A stretch of 64,000 nt of DNA from Aquarana catesbeiana (lineage: Eukaryota > Chordata > Amphibia > Anura > Ranidae), in the NCBI RefSeq assembly GCF_042186555.1, contig NC_133328.1:337832539-337896538 (forward strand). Direction: 5' to 3'. The notes below the pieces were generated by a model. It saw only the letters and a program-made list of their open reading frames with translations, was not told the DNA's origin and made no database searches. A program made the translations under genes and the position numbers. Shown here piece after piece: positions 45,710-57,310 of the stretch. The first letter of the stretch is position 1. Each line of letters starts with the position of its first letter.

Positions 45710-46612
45710 ATTTTTTGGTTCTGGGCACCGCCACCAGTGGCTAAGGCCCAATTTTTCAGCCCTGTTTAACAGGGGCGTGTAATTACAATTTTTGATGCAA
45801 TATTTTGCAAGGAGGGTTCGTTGCTGCACTCAACTAGAGTATTTGTGAGGGCTTGCAGTGTTGTGGCACCAGCACCAGTGCCTAAGGCCCAATTTTTCAC
45901 CCCCTGTTTAATAGGGGCGTGTAATTACAATTTTTGATGCAATATTTTGCAGGAGGGCTCATTCCTGCGCTCCAACTAAAGTATCTGTGAGGGGTTGAAT
46001 TGTTGTGGCACCAGTGCCTAAGGCCCAATTTTTCTGCCCCTGTTCAACAGGGACATGTAATTACAATTCTTGATCTAATATTTCACAGCAGGGCCCGTTT
46101 CTGCGCCCACCAAGAGTAACTGTGAGGACTTAAAGTGTTGTGGCACCAGCACCACCACCACCAAAGGCCCAATTTTTCTGCCCCTGTTCAACGGGTGCAT
46201 GTAATTACAATTCTTGATTTAATATTTCACAGCAGGGCCCGTTCCAGCTCCCACCAAGAGTAACTGTGAGGACTTACAGTGTTGTGGCAACACCACCACC
46301 ACAACCACCAAAGGCCCAATTTTTCTGCTCCTGTTCAACAGCTGCATGTAATTACAATTCTTGATCTAATATTTCACAGAAGGGCCCGTTTCTGCGCCCA
46401 CCAAGAGTAACTGTGAGGACTTACAGTGTTGTGGCACCAGCACCACCACCACCAAAGGCCCAATTTTTCTGACCCTGTTCAACAGGGGCATGTAATTACA
46501 ATTCTTGATCTAATATTTTACAGCGGAGCCTGTTCCTGTGCCCACCAAGAGTAACTGTGATTGCTTACAGTGTTGTGGCAACACCAACACCTAAGGCCCC
46601 AATTTCTGCAGA
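45710..46612 (+). repeat. ~125-140 bp tandem repeat downstream of hAT-A transposase
   Basis: About seven units containing AAGGCCCAATTTTTCTGCCC, GTTCAACAGGGGCATGTAA, TTACAATTCTTGATCTAATA and GTGTTGTGGCACCAGCACC. CCA-triplet number varies between units. A second satellite in the same element, distinct from the 112 bp array. Confidence 0.88.
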
Positions 46613-47153
46613 GTATATAGGGCAGGCCCCTACTTTCAAACATCCAACTTACAAACAACTCCTACTTGCAAACGGAATGAGGCAACAGGAAGTGAGATGA
46701 AATCTACCCCTAGGAAGGGAAATTCTCTCCTGTAAGAGTTAATATGGGAAAAACGTGTCTCCTCTCCACTGATGCTTTATCACCAATCCTTGTTTCACTA
46801 AAAACCCCAAATTTTCAAAAAACATTTGTCATTGGGACAGAAAGTGAGGTGAAATCTTCTGAAGAGGTGCACAGACAGCAAAACAAATGTTACAGGGGTA
46901 ATAACCCTTCCCTATGTTTTACAAAAAGCTTACAAATAGATTTTTTGACTGCAGCTACAATTTAAAAATGTACAGTTCAAAATTACAAACAGATTCTAAC
47001 AACAAACCTACAGTCTCTTGTTTGCACCGCCTGTATACTGCTGTTCAGAGTATATAGGGCCTGGGGGCCCCACGCCTTTCCTTTTTTTAATTTGGGTGCG
47101 GGGTTCCCCTTAATATCCATACAAGACCCAAAGGGCCTGGTAATGGACTGCGG
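46613..47153 (+). other. hAT-A 3' arm, left of the BEL/Pao insertion
   Basis: No credible gene. From 47040 the family marks GGGTTCCCCTTAATATCCAT and AAAGGGCCTGGTAATGGAC appear. These continue, in the other hAT copies, into the sequence found after 59001. Confidence 0.6.
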
Positions 47154-47614
47154 TGTTCTGCTCTCAAAACACTGACTATGTGTGGTTCTAAACGGACAGC
47201 TAAACACTTGTCAGAGACTCCAGTAAACAGAAGCCCAATGCTTGATTTGTCTACCGAAGTAATCCAACTTTACTTCTTTATTATTTAATTTGTGAAACTG
47301 CAATACAATACAATAATAAGATATCAGTACACATAGAATAACTAATCTAGCATAAATGACAGATGACACAACAGAAAGGCACTTACAGGTGATGAGGTCT
47401 CAAGCCCCTTGGGAGAGAAACAGACATGCTGCATCCATGTAGAATGACAATCTAAAATGGCTGAAGAACTTCCTAAACCAAAGGTCACATCCTGTATGAG
47501 AAATTTACATAACTGGAGATAAAGCTGCTACAGACTTTGGCCACTAGATGGCAGTGGTAAACTACACATTCTATATAAGTAACTATAACTTAATTAGCTT
47601 GCAAAGGCAACACA
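47154..47614 (-). repeat. BEL/Pao 3' LTR
   Basis: 461 bp, TGTTCTGCTCTC...GGCAACACA. It matches 58537-59000 almost base for base; the right copy has an extra ATAT near 58730. Confidence 0.92.
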
Positions 47615-47859
47615 CTCCCTGTCTGATATAATACATTATATCACTACTTATACATATCTACGGTACAGAGAAAAACACACTCATAAGAAAACACGTTCTT
47701 ATCTAGAACTGGTAACAAAACCAAAACATGAGTCCACAATATCAGTGTCTCTTGGCTATGGTACTTCAAGCTGGTAGCCCACATGAAATAGTTTTGTCCA
47801 TAAACCCATCTTCCGTTTGGAAAAGCCGCACTAGGCCAAACTACCTCCAATGCCAATTG

Positions 47860-48780
47860 TAATCCACAGGATGAATTTTAACTCTTGGCGAATGTCACGT
47901 CTGAAAGCTGTCAGTGACAAGCTCTATGTTATGTATTGTGTCAACATCATAACAGAAATGCCTGTTCAAAGGAGAACAATGACATCCGAAACTGGTCTGG
48001 CGTACACTTTAACAGTCCCTTGTTTTGTCACTTTGACTTCAACCTTTCTGACATTATCATCTTTACTTGGCAACGTATTTGTGACAATTTCCATAGGCCA
48101 GTTGTTTCTGCTTTCTTGACTTGGTGAACTATTTGATTGTGATAATATCTTACAATCAAGGTAGCAATGTGGTGATCATGAGGAATGATGACAGGCTGCT
48201 TCTCCTCATCTGACAGAGTGGCAAAGGATAAACGGCCACCTACTCTCAATAGTCCATCTTGATCTATAAAGGGACTGAGTTTTGTAAGACGGCTATGTTT
48301 TGGAAGCGTCTTTTGTAGTTCAATGCAGTCATATTCTTGCCTGAAATATGTGTGTTGTACAGAAGAAATTATGACTGTCTTGGCTTGTGAAAGTTCTTCT
48401 AAACTGACTCTTTCATGGAAAACTCTCCAGCTTCTGGTTCAATTACCATTGGTTTTCTTCTGGAAGCTTTTCGCAAGATGAATTAGTCTTGCTATGACCC
48501 TGCTTAGTCTCCTCCAGCTGGAAAATCTTTCAAAGCAATGTAACTGTAGTCTAGTGTCAACAGCTTTAGTACTGTAGCTTATTACTTCTGACCTAATTTC
48601 AGGATCAGCTTCGGGTTCCACTAAAGAATAAACATTGGTGTTATCAGGATTATCTACAACTGTCTGATACAGAAAATGTGGGCCTGAGAACCATATAGAG
48701 TTCTGAAGGCAAGCCATCTGTGTAGGCCTGGTAGCATAATCTGCAGGATTTTGTTCTGAGGGCACATAGAACCATTGCTC
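47860..48780 (-). pseudogene. BEL/Pao RNase H end and integrase N-terminal remnant
   Basis: PSEQNPADYATRPTQMACLQ (48765) is the end of RNase H. GGRLSFATLSDEEKQPVIIP and HHIATLIVRYYHNQIVHQ (48245-48130) form the integrase H2C2-type zinc region. The DDE integrase core expected next is missing; the sequence from 48030 to 47615 has frequent stops. Internal deletion is the simplest reading. Confidence 0.6.
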
Positions 48781-49450
48781 TGGACAGGTTGCTTGGAAAC
48801 ATATAAGAAGAATCTCTTAGTAGTGTTACAGCTATAGCCTAAGACTGTTTTATTGTCTGTAAAGAATTTCACAGCATCTAGGCTTAGGTCCATCTCGTCT
48901 CTCACTAGCTCATACAGTTCAACCGCTAGTACAGCTGCACATAACTCTAGGCGTGGAATTGTATGTGCCAGCCTAGGACTCCGTTTGGATTTTCCCATAA
49001 CAAATCCAACATGACAGACATTTCCTGCATTGTTTACCTTCAAGTAAGCAACTGTACCTATTGCTGTAACAGATGCATCTGAAAAAATGTAGTTCTCTTT
49101 TGCAGGCTTGTGACAATGAAACAGGAACATAACATCTGGGTATTTGTAAACATTGTAAGGCTTGTAAAGACTCTGTCCATTGGACCCACTCATGGAGTCT
49201 CTCTTGTGGAAGTAAGGCATCCCATTCACCTTCTCCACTTGGCAGTTCATGAACTAAGGCCTTACCTTTTATGGTGACAGGTGCTACAAACCCGAGAGGA
49301 TCGTAGAGACTGTTCACAGTGGATAGAATTCCTCTTCTCGTGAATGTCTTTTCTACTGAAGAAACCTGAAAAACAAAACAGTCTTTCTCTATATCCCAGC
49401 TTAGGCCTAAACTCTTCTGTAAAGGAAGGGTGTCTGTTCCCAGGCAAAGT
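48780..49450 (-). pseudogene. BEL/Pao RNase H domain
   Basis: LYDPLGFVAPVTIKGKALVH (49310) is the typical BEL connector. FSDASVTAIGTVAYL, SPRLAHTIPRLELCAAVLAV and VKFFTDNKTVLGY follow, with Asp, Glu and Asp of the RNase H active site visible. One frameshift lies near 49090. Confidence 0.75.
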
Positions 49451-49494
49451 CCATGACTTGTTTGCTGTTAGAGGCTATCTTATGTAGTTGCAAA

Positions 49495-50736
49495 TTAGAC
49501 TCTGCCAGCATGTTTTGCTTTGTTAAGAATGTTGATTGCCACTTCAGGTGTGCTAGCTGAAGCAAGTCCATCATCTATATAGAAATGTCTCATCACAAGG
49601 TGTTTGGCACCTTGACCATAATGTTCTGCACCTTTCTGGGCAGCTTTGTGCATACAGTATATGGCAACAGCAGGAGAAGGACTATTACCAAAAACATGCA
49701 CCCTCATTCTATACTCTGTCACCTCTTTATCTGTGTCGTTATCCTTGTACCACAGGAAACACAGGTAATCACGATGGTCCTTTCTCACTAGAAAACAATA
49801 AAACATCTGTTGCACATCCCCTGTGAAGGCAATAGGCTCTTTCCTGAAGCGTAATAGGACACCCAGAAGTGTGTTGTTTAGATCTGGGCCACTCAGCAGA
49901 ACATAATTTAATGAAACACCTTCATGTTGAGCACTGGAGCTGAACGCAACTCTTATTTGTTCTGGCTTGTGTGGATGGTAAACGCCAAACATTGGCAGAT
50001 ACCAGTGTTCTTTACCTTCGTCCAGTGATGGTGCTACTTCAGCATGATTGTTGTCAAGCATCCTTTTGATGAATTCTGTAAAGTGTTTTTTCACTTCAGG
50101 TTTTCTTTGCAAAGTTTTACGTAGTGCATTCAGGCGCTTCATTGCTTGCTCTCTGTTACTAGGTAAATAACACCTGGGTGTGCGAAAAGGTAAAGGAGCT
50201 ACCCAATTGTTGTATTCATCTTGGAAAGTCTCTTTATCCATGATATTGAGAAAGGCTTGATCATCTATGGACATTGCTTGTTTGTCATCTTCTTTTGTTC
50301 TCTGGAACACTGAGTTCCCTAAAGTGTCAGTCTTCATTCCACTACTAATGTCTCTATTGTAATTAGAAGGAGAGTCACAGTATGGTTTTAGGGTTTCTTT
50401 GACGACAAAGCTGTTCTGACATGGACTAAGAAGGGACGTGCGCCCATTCACTAGCACAGATGTCTTTGAAGTGTTGACATTGTCAGGCAGATGTGTTGCT
50501 CCTAGACAAACTTCTCCTACTATAACCCACCCTAGGTCAAGTCTTTGAGCATAGGGGGCATTAAAGGGCCCATTAATTTGTTGGCGTACCTTATGTACCT
50601 GTAGAATGTCTCTTCCAAGAAGTAAAATAGATGCATCTTTCTGGATAGCTGGAATAAGGTGTGATATCGAATTGAGATGAGGATGATGAAGGGCCACTTC
50701 TGGTGAAGGGATCTCTGCTTTATCGTCTGGTAACAT
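49495..50736 (-). CDS. BEL/Pao reverse transcriptase region (413 aa open)
   Basis: Starts MLPDDKAEIPSPEVALHHPH. It contains the protease-RT connector (ASILLLGRDILQVHKVRQ), then RT: EHWYLPMFGVYHPHKPEQIR, VAFSSSAQHEGVSLN (usually D at the first S), LLSGPDLNNTLLGVLLRFR, AFTGDVQQMFYCFLV, DYLCFLWYKDN, VHVFGNSPSPAVA and the catalytic FYIDDGLASA. Open over 1.2 kb, but the frame is joined to the protease by a 1-base shift near 50738. Confidence 0.82.
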   Translation of the reverse strand: MLPDDKAEIPSPEVALHHPHLNSISHLIPAIQKDASILLLGRDILQVHKVRQQINGPFNAPYAQRLDLGWVIVGEVCLGATHLPDNVNTSKTSVLVNGRTSLLSPCQNSFVVKETLKPYCDSPSNYNRDISSGMKTDTLGNSVFQRTKEDDKQAMSIDDQAFLNIMDKETFQDEYNNWVAPLPFRTPRCYLPSNREQAMKRLNALRKTLQRKPEVKKHFTEFIKRMLDNNHAEVAPSLDEGKEHWYLPMFGVYHPHKPEQIRVAFSSSAQHEGVSLNYVLLSGPDLNNTLLGVLLRFRKEPIAFTGDVQQMFYCFLVRKDHRDYLCFLWYKDNDTDKEVTEYRMRVHVFGNSPSPAVAIYCMHKAAQKGAEHYGQGAKHLVMRHFYIDDGLASASTPEVAINILNKAKHAGRV

Positions 50737-50737
50737 A

Positions 50738-51062
50738 TCATACTCTATTCAAGGTGGGAAGTGAGAGATGGACTCTCTTGTCAAGAGACTCGATAGTAAA
50801 GTCGGTAGCTCTTCTTCCTGAAGTTTCCATCACTCCTGCACATGTATTTAGGGTGTATGGAACTGCACTCGATGTAATGTTGAAAGAATCAAAAAAGCCT
50901 GACCTTGCCAGTGACCTGTTACTCTGTTCATCCAGAACCACATACATCTTAACTGCTTTTTGCTTTTCCCCTGTGGGGTACACTGTTACTAGGCAGATCT
51001 TGGAACATGAACGTGGAGTTATACTGTCACCACAGATTTCCGTGCATTTGGACATCACTGGG
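50738..51062 (-). pseudogene. BEL/Pao aspartic protease (DUF1758-like)
   Basis: KICLVTVYPTGEKQKAVKMY followed by VVLDEQSNRSLARSGFFD is the D-x-Q/E-S-N type active-site region of BEL proteases. It continues SAVPYTLNTCAGVMETSGRRA to the frameshift near 50738. Upstream, the frame passes through one copy of the hAT-B TSD into the zinc-knuckle part of Gag at 56817 without loss of phase. Confidence 0.75.
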
Positions 51063-51793
51063 GTAGGTGATAGGGATGAGCTTCGAGTCTGAGTCGAACT
51101 CATGTTCAACTCGAACATCGGCTGTTCACAAGTGCACCGAACAGCGAACAATTTGCGGTGTTCACGGCAAATTCGAATGCCGCGGAACACCCTTTAAAAG
51201 TCTATGGGAGAAATCAAAAGTGCTAATTTTAAAGGCTTATATTCATGGTATTGTCATAAAAAGTGTTTGGGGACCTGGGTCCTGCCCCAGGGGACATGGA
51301 TCAATGCAAAAAAAAGTTTTAAAAACGGCAGTTTTTTCGGGAGCAGTGATTTTAATAATGCTTAAAGTGAAACAATAAAAGTATAATATCCCTTTAAATT
51401 TCGTACCTGGGGGGTGTCTATAGTATGCCTGTAAAGGGGCGCATGTTTCCCGTGTTTAGAACAGTCAGACAGCAAAATGACATTTCAAAGGAAAGAAAAT
51501 CATTTAAACTACTCGCGGCTATTAATGAATTGCCGGTCTGACAATACACATAAAAGTTCATTGATAAAAACGGCATGGGAATTCCCCACAGGGGAACCCC
51601 GAACCAAAATTAAAAAAAAAAATTACATGGGGGTTCCCCTAAATTCCATACCAGGCCCTTCAGGTCTAGTATGGATATTAAGGGGAACCCCGGCCAAAAT
51701 TAAAAAAAAAAAAAATGGCGTGGGGTCCCCCTTAAAATCCATACCAGACCCTTCAGGTCTGATATGGATTTTAAGGGGAACCCCGAGCTAAAA

Positions 51794-54664
51794 TTAACCA
51801 CTTACCAACCGGCCCATAGCCGAATGACGGCTGCAGGGTGGTTGGATAACTCTGGGAGGACGTACTATGACGTCCTCCCAGAATTCCTCTCTCGCACGCC
51901 CCCTGGGGCGCGCACCCGAACACATCCGTGACCGCCGGGTCCAGAGGACCCGGCGCATCACAGATCCCGGTAAATGGCCGCTGATCGCGGCCGTTTACCA
52001 TGTGATCGCGCCGTCAAATGATGGCGCGATCACATGTAAACAGACCGGCGTCATCTGATGACGCCGGTTCCTCTCCTCCCCTCCTGTGTACCGATCGGTA
52101 CACAGTGAGCGGGGAGGGGGATGGATGGATGTCTGCAGCGCTGTGGGCTGTATGTGTAGTGCCCACAGCGCTGCACAGAGACATCCAGCCATCCATCCAT
52201 CCATGCTCAGCCATCCCTCACTACTATGCAATGCTGTGCAATACTCTGCAATACCCCCACAATACTCTGCAATGCTGTGCAATACTCTGCAATGCCCCCA
52301 CAATACTCTGCAATGCTGTGCAATACTCTGCAATACCCCCACAATACTCTGCAATGCTGTGCAATACTCTGCAATGCTGTGCAATACTCTGCAATACCCC
52401 CACAATACTCTGCAATGCTGTGCAATACTCTGCAATGCTGTGCAATACTCTGCCATGCCCCCGCCATACTCTGCCATGCCCCCGCCATACTCTGCCATGC
52501 CCCCGCCATACTCTGCCATGCCCCCGCCATACCCCGCCATGCCCCCGCCCTACCCCGCCATACTCCGCCATACCCCGCCATACTCCGCCATACCCCGCCA
52601 TACTCCGCCATACCCCGCCATACTCCGCCATACCCCACCATACCCTGCCATGCTGAGCCATGCTCAGCTGTACTCGCCCTCTGTATGTGGCCAGGCTGTG
52701 GAAGTCTCACACATGTGGTATCACCGTACTCAGGGAGGAGCAGGAGAATCTATTTTGGGGGTGTCATTTTTGGTATGTACATGTTATGTGGTAGAAATAT
52801 TGTATAAATGGACAACTTTGTGTTAAAAAAAAAAAAGCGTTTTAATCACTTCCCGCCCGCCGGCCGTCATACAACGTCCTTGACTTTGTGCGGAGATATC
52901 TGAATGATGATTGCAGCTACAGGCATCATTCAGATATCAGCTTTTTCAGCCGGCGATTCCCTACACCATGAGAATGATCATAGCAGCTGTTCCACTGCTT
53001 GATCGTTCTTACAGGAGGCGAGAGGGGATGTCCCCCCCTCCCGCGCTTCTACCGACTCACCGCTACGATCGAAGCCAGGATCAATTTTTTTTTTTTAATT
53101 TCAGGCTTCCCAGCCTAGAGGTGAGATGTGGGGTCTTATTGACCCCATATCTCACTGTAAAGAGGACCTGTCATGCCATATTCCTATTACAAGGATGTTT
53201 ATATTCCTTGTAATAGGAATAAAAGTGGTCAAAAATTTTTTTTTTTGGAAAAAAGCATCAAACTAAAATAAAGTAAAATGAACAATAAAAAAAAAAAAAA
53301 AAATTTTTAAAGCGCCCCTGTCCCTGTGTGCTCGCATGCAGAAGCGAACGCATACGTAAGTCCCGCCCACATATGAAAACGGTGTTCAAACCACACATGT
53401 GAGGTATCGCTGCGATCGGTAGAGCGAGAGCAATAATTTTGGCCCTAGACCTCCTCTGTAACTCAAAACATGTAACCAGTAAAAGATTTTAAAGCGTCGC
53501 CTATGGGGATTTTTGAGTAGTAAAGTTTGGCGCCATTCCACAAGCGTGTGCAATTTTGAAAGGTGACATGTTGGGTATCTATTTACTCTGCGTAACTTCA
53601 TCTTTCACATTATGCAAAAACATTAGGCTAACTTTACTGTTTTGGTTTTTGTAAAGCACAAAACAGTTTTTTTTCCAAAAAAACACGTTAAAAAAATTGC
53701 TGCGCAAATACCGTGCGAGATAAAAAGTTGCAACGACCGCCATTGTATTCTCTAGGGTCTTTGCTAAAAAAAATATATAATGTTTTGGGGTTCTATGTAA
53801 TTTTCTAGCTAATAAATGATGATTTTTACATGTAGGAGAGAAATGTCAGAATTGGCCTGGGTGCTCCAGAACGCCTGAAGGTGCTCCCCTGCATGTTGGG
53901 CCTCTGTATGTGGCCACGCTGTGTAAAAGTCTCACACATGTGGTATCGCCATACTCGGGAGTAATAGCAGAATGTGTTTTGGGGTGTAATTTGTGGTATG
54001 CATATGCGGTGTGTGAGAAATAACCTGCTAATATGACAATTTTGTGGGAAAAAAAAAAAAAAGTAAAAAAAACCTTGATTTTGCAAAGAATTGTGGGAAA
54101 AAATGACAAGTTCAAAAAACTCACCATGCATATTTCTAAATACCTTGGAATGTCTTCTTTCCAAAAAGGGGTCATTTGGGGGGTATTTGTACTTTTCTGG
54201 AATGTTAGGGTCTCAAGAAATTAGATAGGCCGTCAGTACTTCAGGTGTGATCAATTTTCAGATATTCGCACCATAGCTTTTGGACTCTATAACTTTCACA
54301 AAGACCAAATAATATCCACCGATTTGGGTTAATTTTACCAAAGATATGTAGCGGTATAAATTTTGGCCAAAATATATGAAGAAAAATTACTAATTTGCAA
54401 AATATTATAACAGAAATGAAGAAAAATGTATTTTTTTACAGATTTTTCGGTCTTTTTTCTTTTACGGCGCAATAAATAAAGAACCCAGCGGTGATTAAAT
54501 ACCACCAAAAGAAAGCTCCATTTGTGTGAAAAAAAGGACAAAAATTTCATATAGATACAGTGTTGCATGACTGAGTAATTGTCATTCAAAATGTGAGAGA
54601 ACCAAAAGCTGAAAATTGGTCTGGTTAGGAAGGGGGTTTAAGTGCCCAGTTGTCAAGTGGTTAA
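51794..54664 (+). mobile_element. TTAA-bounded element B in hAT-B
   Basis: TTAA (51794-51797) CCACTTACCAACCGG ... TTGTCAAGTGG TTAA (54661-54664). It belongs to the family of 56-5144: the 3' part from 53100 aligns with 2840-3570 and 4700-5144. A second 5'-type end (TTAA TCACTTCCCGCCCGCC) lies at 52842, so the element looks like one copy inserted into or fused with another. No transposase ORF. Confidence 0.82.
52215..52665. repeat. ~20 bp minisatellite in element B
   Basis: Units CAATACTCTGCAATGCTGTG and CAATACTCTGCAATACCCCC, grading into CCATACTCTGCCATGCCCC and CCATACTCCGCCATACCCCG. All three + frames and several minus frames stay open because the period and composition avoid stops. These ORFs are not genes. 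Confidence 0.93.
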
Positions 54665-56816
54665 AAAAAAACGGCGTGGGGTCCATCCAAAAATCCATTT
54701 CAGACCCTTATCCAAGCACGCAACCTGGCAGGCCGCAGGAAAAGAGGGGGGATGAGAGAGTGCCCCCCCTCCTGAACTGTACCAGGCCACATGCCCTCAA
54801 CATTGGGAGGGTGCTTTGGGGTAACCCCCCAAAACACCTTGTCCCCATGTTGATGAGGACAAGGGCCCCATCCCCACAACCCTGGCTGGTGGTTTTGGGG
54901 GTCTGCTGGTGGGGGGCTTATAGGAATCTGGAAGTCCCCTTTAACAAGGGGACCCCCAGATCCCGGCCCTCCCTCCTGTGTGAAATGGTAAGGGGTTACA
55001 AAAGTACCCTTACCATTTCACTAAAAACTGTCAAAAATGTTAAAAATGACAAGAGACAGTTTTATAAATGCTTCTTCTTTCTTCTTTCTTCTATCTTCCT
55101 TCAGATTCTTCCTCCAGGTTCTTCTGGTTCTTCTGGTTCTTCCTCCGGTGTTTTCATCAGGCATCTCCTCCGCGGCATTGGCGTCTTCTTCCCTTCTTCT
55201 CCTCGGGCCGCTCCGCATCCATGATGGCATGGAGGGAGGCTCCCGCTCTTCTCTTCATCTTCTTCTCTTCATCTTCTTCTCTGGCCACTCCGCATCCATG
55301 ATGGCATGGAGGGAGGCTCCCGCTGTGTGATGCTTCTCCTCTTCTGATGGTTCTTAAATAAAGGGGTGGCCCCACCCCCTCTGACGCACGGTGACTTGAT
55401 GGGACTTCCCTGTGGCATCACGAGGAATGCCACATGGAAGTCCCATCAAGTCACCGTGCGTCAGAGGGGGGCGGGGTCATTGGGTGGCCCCGTCCTCTGT
55501 TATTTAAGAACCGTCAGAAGAGGAGAAACATCACACAGCGGGAGCCTCACTCCATGCCATCATGGATGCGGAGCGGCCTGAAAAGACGATGAAGAGAAGA
55601 AGATGAAGAGAAGAAGATGAAGTGAAGAGCGGGAGCCTCCCTCCATGCCATCATGGATGCAGTGCGGCCCGAGGAGAAGAAGGAGGAAGACACCAACGCC
55701 GCGGAGGAGATGCCGGACGAGAACAATAGAAGAAGAACCAGAAGAAGAAGAAGATGGAGGAAGAAACCGAAGGAAGATAGAAGATAGAAGAAAGAAGAAG
55801 CATTTAAATAAAGGAATTGTCAAAAACTGTCTCTTGCCATTTTTAACATTTTTGACAGTTTTTTTGTGAAATGGTAGGGGTACTTTTGTACCCCCTTACC
55901 ATTTCACACAGGGGGGAGGGCCAGGATCTGGGGGTCCCCTTGTTAAAGGGGACTTCCAGATTCCGATAAGCCCCCCGCCCGCAGACCCCCACAACCACCG
56001 GCCAGGGTTGTGGGGATGAGGCCCTTCTCCTCATCAACATGGGGACAAGGTGTTTTGGGGGGCTACCCCAAAGCACCCTCCCAATGTTGAGGGCATGTGG
56101 CCTGGTACAGTTCAGGAGGGGGGGTGCTCTCTTGTCCCCCCTCTTTTCCTGTGGCCTGCCAGGTTGCGTGCTTGGATAAGGGTCTGGTATAGGTTTTTAT
56201 GGGGACTCCACGCCGTTTTTTTTTTTTTAATTTTGGCCGGGGTTCCCCTTAATATCCATACCAGACCTGAAGGGCCTGGTATGGAATTTAGGGGGACCCC
56301 CACGTCATTTTTTTTTTTAATTTTGGTTCGGGGTTCCCCTGTGGGGAATTCCCATGCCGTTTTTATCAATGAACTTCTATGTGTATTGTCGGACCGGCAA
56401 TGCATTAATTGCCACGAGTAGTTTTAAATGACTTTTTCCTTTGAAATGTCATTTTGCTGTCAGACTGTTCTAAACATGGGAAACATGAGCCCCTTTACAG
56501 GCATACTATAGACACCCCCCAGGTATGAAATTTAAAGTGATATTACACTTTTATTGTTTCACTTTAAGCATTATTAAAATCACTGCTCCCGAAAAAACGG
56601 CCGTTTTTAAAACTTTTTTTTGCATTGATCCAGGTCCCCAAATACTTTTTATGGCAATAACTTGCATATAAGCCTTTAAAATTAGCACTTTTGATTATTC
56701 ATGTTCGTGTCCCATAAACTTTAACGGTGTCAGCGTGTTCAAATTAATTCTTTGCCTGTTTGCATGTTCTGGTGCAAACCGAACAGGGGGGTGTTCGGCT
56801 CATCCTTAGTAGGTGA

Positions 56817-57310
56817 ATTATCCTTTTGCTCCCTGTCCCCACCTTTCAGGGCTTCTGTGACCTCTAATGGTTGGTGCAAAGTATCAGGGTGTAAAACTGT
56901 GATGTGTCTAATACTGCCACATTCTGAGCAATCCGCTTGTGTTTTGCAGTCTTTGGCTACATGTTTAATGGATCCACAACACTTGAAGCAGATGCCGTTT
57001 TGTCTAAGAAAAGCTATCCTTTCCTTACAAGGTTTACTTTTGAACCCTTTGCACTTGTTTAGAGGGTGGGGCTTTTTATGAAGTGGGCAAGGTCTATCAG
57101 GGCCTTCAAATGTGTTTACCTTGTAGCTGCTTATACAGTCTGGGTCCTCAGAGGGTACAGTTGTCTTATGGGCGATCACTGAAGTCCTATGGAAGGCTCT
57201 AGGTGGCTTTTCTGCTTTTGGCAGTTCACTGTTGGTGATGAAGGAAAAGCTGGGATCACACCTGATCTTAGCTTGCTGCTGCACAAACCTAGAAAACACA
57301 AAGAATGGGG
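56817..57310 (-). pseudogene. BEL/Pao Gag C-terminal zinc-knuckle region
   Basis: CPLHKKPHPLNKCKGF, CKERIAFLRQNGICFKC, HVAKDC and CSECGSIRHITVLH give the Cys/His clusters typical for the BEL Gag-protease junction. A shift near 57300 separates it from the main Gag frame. It ends at the hAT-B TSD. Confidence 0.75.

Larger units (their letters stand above)
51071..56808. mobile_element. hAT-B, foldback hAT in the BEL/Pao, itself hit by a TTAA element
   Basis: Ends TAGGGATGAGC (51071) and GGCTCATCCTTA (56808), TSD GTAGGTGA at 51063-51070 and 56809-56816. Without its insert it is about 2.87 kb and almost entirely palindromic: 51400-51790 plus 54660-55380 mirrors 55470-56560, centred near 55425 (ACGCACGGTGACTTGATGGG and its inverse). 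There is no transposase. ORFs in the GAA/TTC-rich arms are compositional. Confidence 0.85.

Noticed and set aside
52018..52826. Several ORFs of 145-246 aa on both strands
   Set aside because: All lie over the ~20 bp minisatellite in element B; open in many frames because of the repeat.
54616..56421. Arg/Glu- and Ser-rich ORFs in hAT-B
   Set aside because: Mirror-image ORFs in the arms of a palindrome (GAA/TTC-rich); no domain and present on both strands.
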